From: Nocardia goodfellowii
GTDB lineage: Bacteria > Actinomycetota > Actinomycetes > Mycobacteriales > Mycobacteriaceae
Direction: 5' to 3'
Assembly (NCBI RefSeq): GCF_017875645.1
Contig: NZ_JAGGMR010000001.1
Location: 7,068,001-7,132,000 of the forward strand
DNA length: 64,000 bases
Shown: positions 26,484 to 36,822 of the stretch, one piece after another
Position numbering within the stretch: the stretch's first letter is position 1
Layout of the letters: each line of letters starts with the position of its first letter
Position numbers and translations under genes: made by a program
The notes under the pieces: generated by a model
Databases searched by the model: none
What the model was told of the DNA's origin: nothing
What the model saw: only the letters and a program-made list of their open reading frames with translations

Positions 26484-28541
26484 TCAGAGGGGAAGCAGTT
26501 CCGGTTCACGGTGGGGTGGGGCCGGGTCGGGTGCGGGAATTCGCGAAGGCCACCAGACTCGGTCGCCCGCCAGCAGGGCCAGGGCGGGGACCAGGACGGA
26601 GCGGACCAGGAGCGTGTCCAGGAGGACGCCGAAGGCGACGGTGAAGCCGACCTGTGCGAGGGCCACCAGCGGGAGGGTGACCAGGACCGCGAAGGTGGCG
26701 GCGAGGACGACACCCGCGGACGTGATGACCCCACCGGTGACCGCGAGGCTACGCAGCATGCCCGCCCGGGTGCCATGGCGCCGGGCTTCTTCCCGTGCCC
26801 GGCTGACCAGGAAGATGTTGTAGTCGACGCCGAGGGCGACCAGGAACAGGAATGCCAGCAGAATCAGGCCGGAGTCCAGGCCCTCGAAGCCGAACAGGTG
26901 CTCGAAGAAGAAGACGCCCGCGCCCAGGGCGGAGCCGAAGGACAGCACCACGGTGAGCACGAGGCCGATCGGCGCGGCGATGGAACGCAGCAACAGGCCG
27001 AGGATGATCGTCACCACCAACAGCACCAGCGGAATGACCACCCAGCGGTCGCGCTCGGAGGCGGTGGCGATATCGAGATTCGAGGCGCTGGGTCCGCCGA
27101 CCACGGTGCCGGCGGCGAGGTCGGGCAGTACCGATCGCAGTCGTTCGATGGTCGCGTATTCGGCCGCCGAGTCCGCGGGATCCCGTGGGATCGCGGTGAT
27201 CTCGGAGAATTCCGGTCCGGTGCGCCCGGTTTCGGCCGCGCCGATGCCCGGATCGGCTTCGGTGGCACGCAGCACCGCGTCCAGAGCGCCGGTGGGGGCC
27301 ATGATCAGGAGGGGCGTTCCCGCACGGTCGGGGAAATGCGCGGCCAAAGTTGTCGCGCCTTCGACTGATTCGGGGGTCTGCACGAACTGGTCCGCCCGCG
27401 ACAAGGCGGCGGTGTTGCCGAGCAGGCCGAGACTCAGCAGCCCGAGCACGGCGACCGAAGCCAGCGCCGCGACCACCGGCCGCCGGGCGATAGTCACGCC
27501 GATCCGATCCCACAGCGTGGTCCGCGCCGGAATACCGCTGCGCGCGTGCGGGATTCGCGGCCAGAAGATCCAGCGGCCGCACACTACGAGCAGCGCCGGG
27601 AACAGCGTCACCAGCACCACGAGGGTGCACACGATCCCGGCCGCGCCGACCGGGCCCATCCCCGCGGCGCTGTTCATGTCGGCGGCCAGTAGGCACAGCA
27701 GCCCGAGGCTGACCGTGGCGGCCGACGCCGCGATCGCCGGGACCGAGGTGCGCAGGGCGGACAGCATCGCCCCCGCCACATCCGAACGATGCTGCAGCTC
27801 TTCGCGATACCGGGCGACGATGAGCAGTGCGTAGTCGGTGCCGACACCGAAGACGAGAATCGTGAGCACCGCCGCGCTCTGGTCGTTGACGGTGACGTCG
27901 AACACCTTCGCCAGCCCGTACACCGCCGCCATCGAGGCGATATTCGCCCCGGCCACCGCGATCAGGGGCACCAGCCACAGCAGCGGGCTGCGATAAGTGA
28001 GCAACAGGATCACGGTGACCACCAGTGCGGTGACCAGCAGCAAGCGTTCATCGATGCCCTCGAACGCGCCCTCGAAATCCGCGCTCAACGCTCCGGGACC
28101 GGTGACCTGCACGGTGAGTCCCCGCGGATGCTCAGCCACCATCATGCGGAATTGCGCGATGTACTCGGCGGATTCACCGTGCGACTCGTCCACCATCACC
28201 GGATACATCAATGCCTGACCGTCATCGGCGATCAACGGCTGAGGCGGCCCGGCCGCGCTGCCGTACTTCGCCCGCAGCGCGGCGTAATGGGCCGCGGCCG
28301 TGGCGCGGTCGGCGTCGGTGACGCCGGTGTCCCGCTGATACACCACCAGAAAGACATTCGAGAGGCCGCCGGGCAGCGTCGCCTCCCATTCGGCCGCCAT
28401 CGTGGACTGCGCGGCGGCGGGCAGATAGTCGGTTTCCTTGTCGGACTTCACGTCATCGAGGCTGCCGGCGAACGGCGTGAGCGCGGCCAGCACCGCGATC
28501 CACAACCCGATGAGCAGCCACGCCCTGGACTTCGTCCCCAT
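26484..28541 (-). CDS. MMPL family RND transporter
   Basis: A 685-aa RND-type exporter with two six-helix repeats, each following a large extracytoplasmic loop. Typical segments: NDQSAAVLTILVFGVGTDYALLI in the first membrane repeat and LLAFLFLVALGVDYNIFL in the second, with the (D)Y proton-relay residues. ATG 28541 has AAGGAG 8 bases upstream. Smaller than lipid-exporting MmpL3-type proteins, so closer to SCO/YdfJ-like MMPL drug or lipid exporters. Divergent from a two-component system that may control it. Confidence 0.93.
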   Translation of the reverse strand: MGTKSRAWLLIGLWIAVLAALTPFAGSLDDVKSDKETDYLPAAAQSTMAAEWEATLPGGLSNVFLVVYQRDTGVTDADRATAAAHYAALRAKYGSAAGPPQPLIADDGQALMYPVMVDESHGESAEYIAQFRMMVAEHPRGLTVQVTGPGALSADFEGAFEGIDERLLLVTALVVTVILLLTYRSPLLWLVPLIAVAGANIASMAAVYGLAKVFDVTVNDQSAAVLTILVFGVGTDYALLIVARYREELQHRSDVAGAMLSALRTSVPAIAASAATVSLGLLCLLAADMNSAAGMGPVGAAGIVCTLVVLVTLFPALLVVCGRWIFWPRIPHARSGIPARTTLWDRIGVTIARRPVVAALASVAVLGLLSLGLLGNTAALSRADQFVQTPESVEGATTLAAHFPDRAGTPLLIMAPTGALDAVLRATEADPGIGAAETGRTGPEFSEITAIPRDPADSAAEYATIERLRSVLPDLAAGTVVGGPSASNLDIATASERDRWVVIPLVLLVVTIILGLLLRSIAAPIGLVLTVVLSFGSALGAGVFFFEHLFGFEGLDSGLILLAFLFLVALGVDYNIFLVSRAREEARRHGTRAGMLRSLAVTGGVITSAGVVLAATFAVLVTLPLVALAQVGFTVAFGVLLDTLLVRSVLVPALALLAGDRVWWPSRIPAPDPAPPHREPELLPL

Positions 28542-28665
28542 TACTGTCTCCTTGCTACGGACATAGCAGCAGCCTGGCGGTAGCGCGATCCGAAAGCGTC
28601 CGCCCGGGGAAGGCTCTCCCGGATACTCCGCGCGGAGTACGCGTCGAGGCCGATGGCGGCGGACA

Positions 28666-29937
28666 ATGTGGGGAATGGGCACACAGCAGGCAGCGGCGGA
28701 ACCCGCGCACTCGACGGTCGATCGCCGGATGGGCCGCTGGTGGGCCGACGGTGCGCTGGCCGTCGTGCTGCTGAGCAGTGAGCTGATCGCCGCGGTCCTG
28801 ATTCCGAACCCCCGCCCCATCGACACGTTCGGTGTCGCGCTGCTGGTCCTCGCCACCGCTCCGCTGGCGGCCCGCACCCGCGCCCCGATACCCGTGCTGG
28901 TGGCACACATGGCGATGGCGATTCCCTACCACGCCAACGAGTTTCCGCACGAGGCGATGATTCCGGCCACCATCGTCGCGCTCTACACCGCGGCCCGATA
29001 CGGCAATCGGCGGCGGACCGCCATCATGATCCACGCGGTGCTCCTCTTCGGTCTCGGCGGCATCCTGATGTCCAGCGAGGGCAACGAGAACATCGCGTTG
29101 CAATCCTTCGCCGCGTTCGGCTGGATCGTGCTGGCGTGTGTGGCGGGCGAGGCGGTCCGGCTGCACCGCGCGTATATCGCGGAGGTGCTGGACCGGGCCG
29201 AGCGCGCGGAACGCTCCCGCGATGAGGAGGCGCGTCGCCAGGTGGCCGAGGAACGGCTGCGGATCGCCCGTGATCTGCATGATCTGCTCGCCCACACGAT
29301 CACCGTCATCCAGGTGCAGGCCGGTGTCGCCGCGCATCTGCTCACCGAGCGCCGAGCCGATCCGGAGACCGTGCTCGACGCGCTGGACACCATCACCGGG
29401 GCCTGCGCCGACGCGCGCGCCGAACTCTCCGCGACCGTGGGCGTCCTGCGCACCCCGGGCGCCGAAGCGCGCGGACCGCTACCGGCCCTGGCGCAGGTGC
29501 ACTCGCTGGCCGCCCTCGCCGAAGCCGCCGGTGTCACCGTCGAATTCCAGACCACCGGTCCGGCTCGCCGACTGGCACCGACGGTGGAAATGGTCGGCTA
29601 CCGGATCGTTCAGGAGGCCCTGACCAATGTGGCCAAGCACGGCTGCGCGGACCACACCGCCGTCCGGCTCGAATATCACCGCGACCGGCTGGTTATTCAC
29701 GTGTCCGACGACGGCCGTGGGAAGGGTGCCGCGGCACCGGGTTTCGGTATCCGCGGCATGATCGAACGTGCCGAGGCCATCGGGGGGACGGTCCGTGCCG
29801 AGGGTTCGGCGCGAGGATTCACCGTCACCGCCGACCTGCCCGTCGCCGCGGGAACCTCCGCTGATTCGGCGGCGACCACCGGCGCCGAGCCGGACGTTGT
29901 CGTCGCTGCTCGCGAAATCGAAGGATTGAGCGCGTGA
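28666..29937 (+). CDS. NarL/DesK-type sensor histidine kinase
   Basis: A 423-aa kinase with four to five N-terminal helices (residues 30-165), a short coiled-coil linker (HRAYIAEVLDRAERAERSRD) and a HisKA_3 dimerisation domain with phospho-acceptor His205 in ARDLHDLLAH. HATPase_c follows (VSDDGRG, GFGIRGM). No large external domain, so it probably senses membrane state or a hydrophobic compound. It overlaps the regulator gene by 4 bp (GTGA). ATG 28675 is an alternative start. Confidence 0.93.
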   Translation: MWGMGTQQAAAEPAHSTVDRRMGRWWADGALAVVLLSSELIAAVLIPNPRPIDTFGVALLVLATAPLAARTRAPIPVLVAHMAMAIPYHANEFPHEAMIPATIVALYTAARYGNRRRTAIMIHAVLLFGLGGILMSSEGNENIALQSFAAFGWIVLACVAGEAVRLHRAYIAEVLDRAERAERSRDEEARRQVAEERLRIARDLHDLLAHTITVIQVQAGVAAHLLTERRADPETVLDALDTITGACADARAELSATVGVLRTPGAEARGPLPALAQVHSLAALAEAAGVTVEFQTTGPARRLAPTVEMVGYRIVQEALTNVAKHGCADHTAVRLEYHRDRLVIHVSDDGRGKGAAAPGFGIRGMIERAEAIGGTVRAEGSARGFTVTADLPVAAGTSADSAATTGAEPDVVVAAREIEGLSA

Positions 29938-30590
29938 TTCGCGTCGTGCTGGCCGACGATCAGGCCTTGGTCCGTGGCGCGTTCGCCATGCTGGTCGCCT
30001 CCGCACCGGATATGCAGGTGGTGGGCGAAGCCGGGACCGGCCGCGCGGCAGTGGAATTGGCGCGTAGTGAGCGGGCGGATGTGGTGGTGATGGACATTCG
30101 GATGCCGGATCTCGACGGCATCGCCGCGACCGCCCTCATCGCCGCCGATGAGAACCTGGCCGGGGTAAGGGTATTGGTCCTGACCACCTACGACACCGAC
30201 GACAATGTTCTCGCGGCGTTGCGTGCCGGTGCGAGCGGGTTCCTCATCAAGGACACCAAACCCGCCGCGCTGCTGGACGCCATCCGCACCGTGGCCGCCG
30301 GGGAGGCGCTGCTCTCCCCGAGCGCCACCGCCACCGTGATCGCCCGCGTCCGCTCGGTTCCCGACCCGGCCCCACGCCCCAGCCTCGGCGCGCTGACCGA
30401 ACGCGAACTCGACGTGCTCGTGCTCATCGCCAAGGGCCTGACCAACGCCGAGATCGCGGAAACCCTTGTCGTGAGCCCACTTACCGTGAAGACGCACGTC
30501 AGCCGGATCCTCGCCAAGGCTCTGGCGCGCGACCGCGTCCAACTGGTGATCGCCGCCTACGAAGCCGGCCTGGTGACCCCGACCGGCTAG
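29934..30590 (+). CDS. NarL/LuxR-type response regulator
   Basis: A 218-aa regulator. Receiver: acidic pair in VVLADDQ, phospho-acceptor Asp54 (VVMDIRMPDLDG), conserved Thr and Lys (LTTYDTDD, FLIKDT). The C-terminal LuxR helix-turn-helix covers about residues 152-212 (LTERELDVLVLIAKGLTNAEIAETL). Cognate to the overlapping kinase. The likely target is the divergent MMPL gene. Confidence 0.95.
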   Translation: MIRVVLADDQALVRGAFAMLVASAPDMQVVGEAGTGRAAVELARSERADVVVMDIRMPDLDGIAATALIAADENLAGVRVLVLTTYDTDDNVLAALRAGASGFLIKDTKPAALLDAIRTVAAGEALLSPSATATVIARVRSVPDPAPRPSLGALTERELDVLVLIAKGLTNAEIAETLVVSPLTVKTHVSRILAKALARDRVQLVIAAYEAGLVTPTG

Positions 30591-30597
30591 CGCGGCG

Positions 30598-31416
30598 TCA
30601 ATCGGGCAGGGTGACGACGCCGTCGAGGTAGCGGCGGCACCGACCGTAGAGATAGACGTGGTCGCCTTCCAGTTCGCCGCGCAGGGAGCCGCCGCGAGGG
30701 GAGAGCTGGCGGGCGGTGATCCGGCTGCGACCCAGTTCGCGAGACCACAGGGGGATCAGCTGGGCGTGTGCCGATCCGGTGACCGCGTCCTCGGCGACGC
30801 CCAGGGCCGGGCCGAAAACGCGCGAGACGATGTCGGAACTGTCGCCGAGCGCGGTGATGACGGCGTCGAAGCGCAGCGGCGGGAAGGCGGCGAAATCAGG
30901 GGTCGCGTCGCGGACTTCCTGTTCGGAACCGAGGACCAGGATCTCGTCGAAACCCGTGTAGGCGCGGACCGGCCGGACGCCGAGGGCGGCCACCAGGGCC
31001 GGATCCGGCTCGGTCTCGGTGGATGCCAGGGCGGGCAGGCCCAGCACGTATTCGTCGTCGTCGGTGCGGTCGACGCGCAGCCAGCCGCTGCGGGTGTAGA
31101 AATGCACCTGATCGATGCCAGGGTAGACGTCTTCCAGGATCTGGGCGGCACTGGCCATGGTGGCGTGGCCGCACAGTTCGACCTCGACGGTGGGGGTGAA
31201 CCAGCGCAGGTGGAAGGCAGGTCCGGCACCCGGCGGCGCACCCGCCTCGGGCGGTAATTGCGATGTGTAGAAAGCGGTTTCGGCGAGGTTGTTCTCCTGC
31301 GCCAGGTGCAGCAGCAACTGATCGGGCAACCAACCCGGCAAGGGCATGACAGCGGCCGGGTTGCCCGAGAACGGTGCGTCCGCGAACGCGTCGATCTGGT
31401 GCAGCAATACCTCCAT
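30598..31416 (-). CDS. PhzF family isomerase-like protein
   Basis: A 272-aa member of the PhzF phenazine-biosynthesis family. It starts MEVLLHQIDAFADAPFSGNPA, the classic N-terminus; Glu46 in NNLAETAFY matches the catalytic Glu45 of PhzF, and ELCGHATMA and TGSAHAQL are conserved. ATG 31416 is used because it matches the family start. There are no phenazine genes nearby, so it is one of the many PhzF-like proteins of unknown substrate. Confidence 0.9.
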   Translation of the reverse strand: MEVLLHQIDAFADAPFSGNPAAVMPLPGWLPDQLLLHLAQENNLAETAFYTSQLPPEAGAPPGAGPAFHLRWFTPTVEVELCGHATMASAAQILEDVYPGIDQVHFYTRSGWLRVDRTDDDEYVLGLPALASTETEPDPALVAALGVRPVRAYTGFDEILVLGSEQEVRDATPDFAAFPPLRFDAVITALGDSSDIVSRVFGPALGVAEDAVTGSAHAQLIPLWSRELGRSRITARQLSPRGGSLRGELEGDHVYLYGRCRRYLDGVVTLPD

Positions 31417-31514
31417 AGTCGCTGAAGGTACTCCAAGACCCAATCAGCCTTGCGCACAAGGCTTCTCGTGGGCGTGCCGGGTCGGATGTCCAGTAGGCTG
31501 TGGTGTTCGGCGGG

Positions 31515-33941
31515 TCAGGCCGTCGACGGGATCGGATGGGTTTGCCCACCGCGCAGTTTCGCCGTGATCCACCAGGCCGCCTCGACCAGCACGATGCCGA
31601 CCGCGCCCAGGATCAGCGCGGCGGTGGTCAGCCGTACGTTCGACGGGTCGAGTTTGAAGAACTCGCGGGTGAACGGCATCGTGAACAGGAACACGTAGGC
31701 GGCCACCGAGGCGCCGATCAGCACGACCTTCCACCACACGTACGGCCGGGACACGAGGGCCAGCACCCACACCGCGATCATGATCAGCGTGATGAGCGCC
31801 GTCGTACTCGCCTGCACGCGTTCGGTTTCGGTGGCGTCGGGGCCCTCGTAGGCGATCAGGTAGGCGATGAACGTGGCCACGCCGATCACCACACCGGACG
31901 GGATCGCCAGCCGCATCACCCGCGAGACGAACCCGGTGCGCGCACGCTCGTTGTTCGGCGCCAGCGACAGGATGAACGCCGGGATACCGATGGTGAACCA
32001 GGCGGCGATCGTGACATGGCGGGGCAGGAACGGATATCCGAGCGGTTCGTAACCGAAGATCTGCGAACCGACCCCGGCCACGCCGACCAGGAACGCCAGC
32101 AGCACCGAGTAGACGGTCTTGGTGAGGAACAGATTCGAGACCCGCTCGATATTGCCGATTACCCGCCGGCCTTCACCGACCACATAGGGCAAGGTGGCGA
32201 ACTTGTTGTCCAGCAATACGATCTGCGCCACCGCGCGGGTGGCCGGACTGCCCGCGCCCATGGCCACGCCGATATCGGCGTCCTTCAGCGCGAGCACGTC
32301 GTTCACACCGTCACCGGTCATCGCGACGGTGTGGCCGCGCGACTGCAAAGCGCCCACCATGGCCCGCTTCTGGTCCGGGCGGACCCGGCCGAAGGTGGTG
32401 TGCTCCTCCAGTGCGTCGGCCAGCGGCTCCTGCTCGTCCGGCAGTTCACGGGCATCGATGGCATTGTCGCCGCCGAGCAGATCCAGGGACGACGCGACCG
32501 CACCCACCGAGACGGCGTTGTCACCGGAGATCACCTTGACCGAAACATGCTGGGAAGCAAAGTATTCGAGGGTTTCCCGCGCGTCCGGCCGGACCTTCTG
32601 CTCCAGCACGACCAGCGCGGCGGGCCGCACGTCGCCCGGCGCGTCCGGGGCGTCCACCGGGCGGTCGCCGCGGCCGAGCAGCAGGATGCGCAGGCCGGAG
32701 GAACCGAGTTCCTCGGCGAGCCGGGCATCACCGGAGGACGGGTCGAGCAATACGTCGGGCGCGCCGAGCAGCCAGTCGCCGTGCTCCCCGTAGGACTGAC
32801 CGCTCCACTTCTTCGCCGAGGAGAACGGCGCGACGGCGGTCTGGGTCCAGCCCGGACCCTCCGGCAGCGCTTCGGCGATCGCCTGCACGCTGGCATTCGG
32901 GCGCGGATCGTCAGCGGCCATGGCCGCCAAGGCGTTTCGCACCTCGGCCTCGTCGAGCTGCCCGTCACCGTCGGTGTCGAGCAGCTTGATGTCCGACAGG
33001 CGCATTCCGTTCTCGGTGAGCGTGCCGGTCTTGTCCGCGCACACCACGTCCACCCGGGCCAGGCCCTCGATCGCGGGCAGCTCCTGCACCAGGCACTGCC
33101 GCCGCCCCAGCCGCACCACGCCCACGGCGAAGGCGATGGAGGTCATCAGCACCAGGCCCTCGGGCACCATCGGCACCAGGGCCGCCACCATGCCGGTGAC
33201 CGCGGGCCGCCAGGACTCGCCGCTGGAGAACAGCTGGTTGTAGATGATCAGCACACCGGCCGGGATCAGCAGGTAGGTGATGAACTTCAGGATCTTGTCG
33301 ATACCGCTGCGCAGCTCGGAGTGCACCAGGGTGAATTTGCTGGCCTCCTCGGCGAGCTTGGCCGCGTAGGCGTCCTTGCCGACCTTGGTGGCGCGGTAGG
33401 CGCCGCTGCCGGAAACGACGTAACTGCCCGACATGACCGATTCGCCCTGCGGCTTGTCCACCGGGTCCGCTTCGCCGGTGAGCAGCGACTCGTCGACCTC
33501 CAGGGACGCGGACTCCTCGACCACACCGTCGACCACGATCTGATCGCCGGGGCCGAGCTCGATCAGGTCGTCGAGCACCACCTCGCGCGGCGGGATCTCG
33601 GTGGCCTTCCCGTCGCGGCGCACCGTGGGCTTGGCCTGACTGACGATCGCCAGCTGATCCAGGGTGCGCTTGGCCCGCACCTCCTGGATGATGCCGACCG
33701 CGCTGTTGGCCACGATGAGCAGGCCGAACATGCCGTCGATCAGTGAACCGGTGGCCAGCACCAGCAGGAACAGCACCCCGAGAATCGCGTTGATCCGGGT
33801 GAACACATTCGCGCGCACGATGTCGCGGACCGAGCGACTGGCCCGGTCCGGCACATCGTTGGTGCGCCCATCACGGCGGCGTTCGGCCACCTCCGCCGCG
33901 GTGAGTCCGGTGGCGCCGGGTGCCTGCACGGTGATCGACAT
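31515..33941 (-). CDS. CtpE-like P-type cation ATPase with EF-hand loop
   Basis: An 808-aa P-type ATPase. Actuator motif [10 protein letters not shown]4 motif VPEGL, phosphorylation Asp303 in [10 protein letters not shown], hinge [16 protein letters not shown]. The lack of N-terminal metal-binding domains, and the PEGL motif, match mycobacterial CtpE, reported as a calcium importer, rather than heavy-metal ATPases. Unusually, residues 322-333 form a full EF-hand calcium loop ([12 protein letters not shown]), just after the phosphorylation site at the start of the nucleotide-binding domain. Calcium control of the pump is therefore possible. Confidence 0.9.
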   Translation of the reverse strand: MSITVQAPGATGLTAAEVAERRRDGRTNDVPDRASRSVRDIVRANVFTRINAILGVLFLLVLATGSLIDGMFGLLIVANSAVGIIQEVRAKRTLDQLAIVSQAKPTVRRDGKATEIPPREVVLDDLIELGPGDQIVVDGVVEESASLEVDESLLTGEADPVDKPQGESVMSGSYVVSGSGAYRATKVGKDAYAAKLAEEASKFTLVHSELRSGIDKILKFITYLLIPAGVLIIYNQLFSSGESWRPAVTGMVAALVPMVPEGLVLMTSIAFAVGVVRLGRRQCLVQELPAIEGLARVDVVCADKTGTLTENGMRLSDIKLLDTDGDGQLDEAEVRNALAAMAADDPRPNASVQAIAEALPEGPGWTQTAVAPFSSAKKWSGQSYGEHGDWLLGAPDVLLDPSSGDARLAEELGSSGLRILLLGRGDRPVDAPDAPGDVRPAALVVLEQKVRPDARETLEYFASQHVSVKVISGDNAVSVGAVASSLDLLGGDNAIDARELPDEQEPLADALEEHTTFGRVRPDQKRAMVGALQSRGHTVAMTGDGVNDVLALKDADIGVAMGAGSPATRAVAQIVLLDNKFATLPYVVGEGRRVIGNIERVSNLFLTKTVYSVLLAFLVGVAGVGSQIFGYEPLGYPFLPRHVTIAAWFTIGIPAFILSLAPNNERARTGFVSRVMRLAIPSGVVIGVATFIAYLIAYEGPDATETERVQASTTALITLIMIAVWVLALVSRPYVWWKVVLIGASVAAYVFLFTMPFTREFFKLDPSNVRLTTAALILGAVGIVLVEAAWWITAKLRGGQTHPIPSTA

Positions 33942-34039
33942 GCCAGCCAGCCTAAGGCGTGCCGGACTTCGACCCGCTTCGTGCCGCGCGGAGCAGTCGA
34001 CGGATTATGGGATGACCGCGTGCCACCTGCACTAGTAGC

Positions 34040-34957
34040 GTGCATCGGGTGCGGCGAATCGGATCGGCTCCCGGTGTGGTGTTCGGGACAGGCGCGTATC
34101 TGCTCTGGGGATTGTTCCCGGCATTCTTCGGGATGCTGGCCTTCGCGGAGCCGGTCGAAGTGGTGGCCCAGCGGATCGTCTGGACGCTGGTCCTGGTGTT
34201 GATCGTGCTGGCCTGCACCGGCCGGCTTCGCGAGCTGATCGGGATCGATGCCAAGACCTGGCGGCTGGCGGCGGTCGCGTCCTTCGCGCTGTCGCTCAAC
34301 TGGGGCGTCTACATCTACGGTGTGCTCACCGAGCACGTGGTCGAATGCGCGCTCGGCTACTTCATCAATCCGCTGGTCACCGTCGCGTTCGGAGTGGTGA
34401 TCTTCCGGGAGAAACTGACCCGGGCACAGTGGGTGGCGCTGGGGCTCGGCGCACTCGCCGTGGCTGTGCTCACCGTCGACTACGGCAGACCGCCCTATAT
34501 CGCGCTCATCCTCGCCTGCTCGTTCGCCACCTACGGCCTGGTCAAAAAGGTCATCCGGCTCGACGCCCTGCGCGGAATCGCCGCCGAAGGCATCGTCGCC
34601 GCACCCTTCGCCCTGGCCTTCATCGCCTATCTTGTGCTCTCCGACCGCACCGAATTCGCCTCCAGCCCATCCCACACCGGCCTGCTACTCGCCACCGGCC
34701 CCGTCACCCTGGTCCCCCTGCTGCTGTTCGCCGTCGCCGCGCAACGCGTCCCGCTCTCCACCATGGGCCTGCTGCAATACCTCACGCCCGCACTGCAAAT
34801 GGCCTGGGGCGTCGCCGTCATGCACGAACCGATGCCCCCGTCCCGCTGGGCCGGCTTCGCCCTCATCTGGGCCGCACTCGCCATCTTCACCACCGACGCC
34901 CTCCGCCGAGCCCGCACCCGCCGCAACACCCACCACGTCACCGCGGAACCCACCTGA
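34040..34957 (+). CDS. rarD: RarD-like EamA/DMT-superfamily transporter
   Basis: A 305-aa membrane protein with ten helices in two EamA repeats. The RarD signature is clear: GTGAYLLWGLFPAFF near the N-terminus, SLNWGVYIYGV, and GYFINPLVTVAFGVVIFREKL. RarD proteins are linked to chloramphenicol sensitivity in Pseudomonas, but the natural substrate is unknown. GTG 34040 is used; GTG 34049 is an alternative. Divergent from the ATPase gene across 98 bp. Confidence 0.92.
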   Translation: MHRVRRIGSAPGVVFGTGAYLLWGLFPAFFGMLAFAEPVEVVAQRIVWTLVLVLIVLACTGRLRELIGIDAKTWRLAAVASFALSLNWGVYIYGVLTEHVVECALGYFINPLVTVAFGVVIFREKLTRAQWVALGLGALAVAVLTVDYGRPPYIALILACSFATYGLVKKVIRLDALRGIAAEGIVAAPFALAFIAYLVLSDRTEFASSPSHTGLLLATGPVTLVPLLLFAVAAQRVPLSTMGLLQYLTPALQMAWGVAVMHEPMPPSRWAGFALIWAALAIFTTDALRRARTRRNTHHVTAEPT

Positions 34958-35169
34958 TCCGGAATCGCTCCTCGAACGCGCGTCGGTTCGCAACATCCAC
35001 TTTCGGCTTCCTGGTGCAGGATCACCAACCCGGTAGCGGAATGGCTGTGAGATGGCCGGACCGCCATCAAGGTTCCGAACGCGGTGACTAGCATCGCCTT
35101 TCGTCAGCTTGTGTGCGGTGGGGGTGGGGCCCGGTCGCATCGTTCGAACTGTTGGTACGGAGGGCCGCG

Positions 35170-36717
35170 ATGCGCGCCGCCGAGGATGTTCAGACCACGT
35201 CGACCGCGTCGTTGCCGCCGTTCGCTTGGCGTGAATTGGCGGTGCTGGGCGGGCTTTTCGGCGTGCTGCTGATCGTGCGGTTGGGGCGATATCCGCTGTG
35301 GGGCGATGAGCTGTATCTGGTGCCGGTGGGGCGGCGGTCGCCTTGGGGGTTCGCCGATCAGGGGCCGCTGGTGCCGTTGCAGGCTTATCTGTCGGACTTG
35401 GTCGCGCCGGGTTCGGCGGTGGCGCTTCGACTTCCGGTGGTCGGTTTGACGGTGGCCACGGTCGTGCTGGCGGCGGTGATCGCGCGCGAGTTAGGGGGTG
35501 GGCGGGCAGCTCAGTCGGTGGCCGCGCTGGGTTACCTCTGCACACCGTTCGCGGTGCAGCAGTCGGCGGCGATCAGTACTTTCGCCTATGACGCCGCGCT
35601 GATCACGGTGCTGTGCTGGTTGCTCATTCGCTGGGTGCGAACCCGCCGGGACGGGCTGCTGATCGCGGCGGGTGTGGTTGCGGCAGTGGACTTCCAGGTG
35701 AAATGGATGGTGCTGGGGGTCTGGGCTGTGCTGGGCGTCAGCATGCTGCTGTGCGGGCCCCGCGAGGTGTTCCGCAGACCGGCGTTGTGGGCGGCCTGCG
35801 CCATCCTGGCGTTGTCGACGGTTCCGGCGCTGCTGTGGCAGGCCCGGCACGACTGGCCGCAGATCGCCATGGGCGCGGTGATCCGCGCGGAGCAGACCGC
35901 CATGGCCGACGGCCAGCTCGCCTCGGCGATCCGGGAGCTGATCCTGACTACCGGCCCGAGCGGAATTTTGTTGCTGATCGGATTCTGGGCGGCGGGCCGG
36001 TCGCCGCGGTTGCGGCCCTACCGATTCTTGCTGCCCCTGGGAGTCATACCGCTGCTCGCGGTTTTCGTGGCCGGGTTGCGCCCCTACTACCTGGGCGACG
36101 GGTTCGCGGTCTTCTACGCGGCGGCCGCGGTCTACCTGGTCGGTGACGGCCTGCGCGGCTGGACCAAGAAGGTCCTGTCGGCGTACTTCGCGGTCGGCGT
36201 CATCGTCGTCGTGACCGCGGTGTGTGTGCTGCCGCTGCCGCAGTCCTGGCTGCACTCGCCCGCGATCCGCAACGGCGACATGGCCATTCGCGCCCAGTTC
36301 TTCGGCCTGCGCGGCTGGCCGCAACTCGTCGACACCGTCGAACGCGCCCTGCGGACGCTCCCGGAGCGAGAACGATCCGCGACGATCATCATGACCCAGA
36401 ACTACTGGCAGGCCAGCGCGCTGGACGTGCTGTCGAGCGTCGACCTGCCCGAGATCTACAGTCCCAGCCGCGGCTACGGCTACTTCGGCCCGCCACCCGA
36501 TACCGCGACCCGGGTCCTCTACGTCGGCGGCGACAGTCTCGCAGCCGACCTCCCGGCCCGGTTCGCCTCGGTGACACCGCTGGCCCGCCTGGACGATCTC
36601 ACCGGCTACCAAGGCGTGAACCACGGAATTCGCGTCTGGCACTGCACCGGCCCGGTCCGCCCCTGGTCCCAGACCTGGCCCGAGCTGATGTCGCTGCGCC
36701 TCGAACACGGAGACTGA
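35170..36717 (+). CDS. GT39-like polytopic glycosyltransferase
   Basis: A 515-aa GT-C fold membrane protein similar to ArnT/PMT-like 4-amino-arabinose or mannosyl transferases. The Asp-Glu motif in WGDELYLV lies in the first extracytoplasmic loop, where GT39 enzymes bind metal and the polyprenyl-phosphate sugar. About 11 helices, then a soluble C-terminal domain. ATG 35170 chosen for GGAGGG 5 bases upstream; an in-frame ATG at 35113 lacks a site. Donor and acceptor unknown. Confidence 0.85.
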   Translation: MRAAEDVQTTSTASLPPFAWRELAVLGGLFGVLLIVRLGRYPLWGDELYLVPVGRRSPWGFADQGPLVPLQAYLSDLVAPGSAVALRLPVVGLTVATVVLAAVIARELGGGRAAQSVAALGYLCTPFAVQQSAAISTFAYDAALITVLCWLLIRWVRTRRDGLLIAAGVVAAVDFQVKWMVLGVWAVLGVSMLLCGPREVFRRPALWAACAILALSTVPALLWQARHDWPQIAMGAVIRAEQTAMADGQLASAIRELILTTGPSGILLLIGFWAAGRSPRLRPYRFLLPLGVIPLLAVFVAGLRPYYLGDGFAVFYAAAAVYLVGDGLRGWTKKVLSAYFAVGVIVVVTAVCVLPLPQSWLHSPAIRNGDMAIRAQFFGLRGWPQLVDTVERALRTLPERERSATIIMTQNYWQASALDVLSSVDLPEIYSPSRGYGYFGPPPDTATRVLYVGGDSLAADLPARFASVTPLARLDDLTGYQGVNHGIRVWHCTGPVRPWSQTWPELMSLRLEHGD

Positions 36718-36822
36718 CCGGCCTCCTGCGGATACCGTTGCGGCGCAACACGCCGCTGCGGTGTGGGGTGCGGGCGGTGTGGCGGCTGGCGCGGGGAGAA
36801 TGCTGGACATGACGTGGATGCG

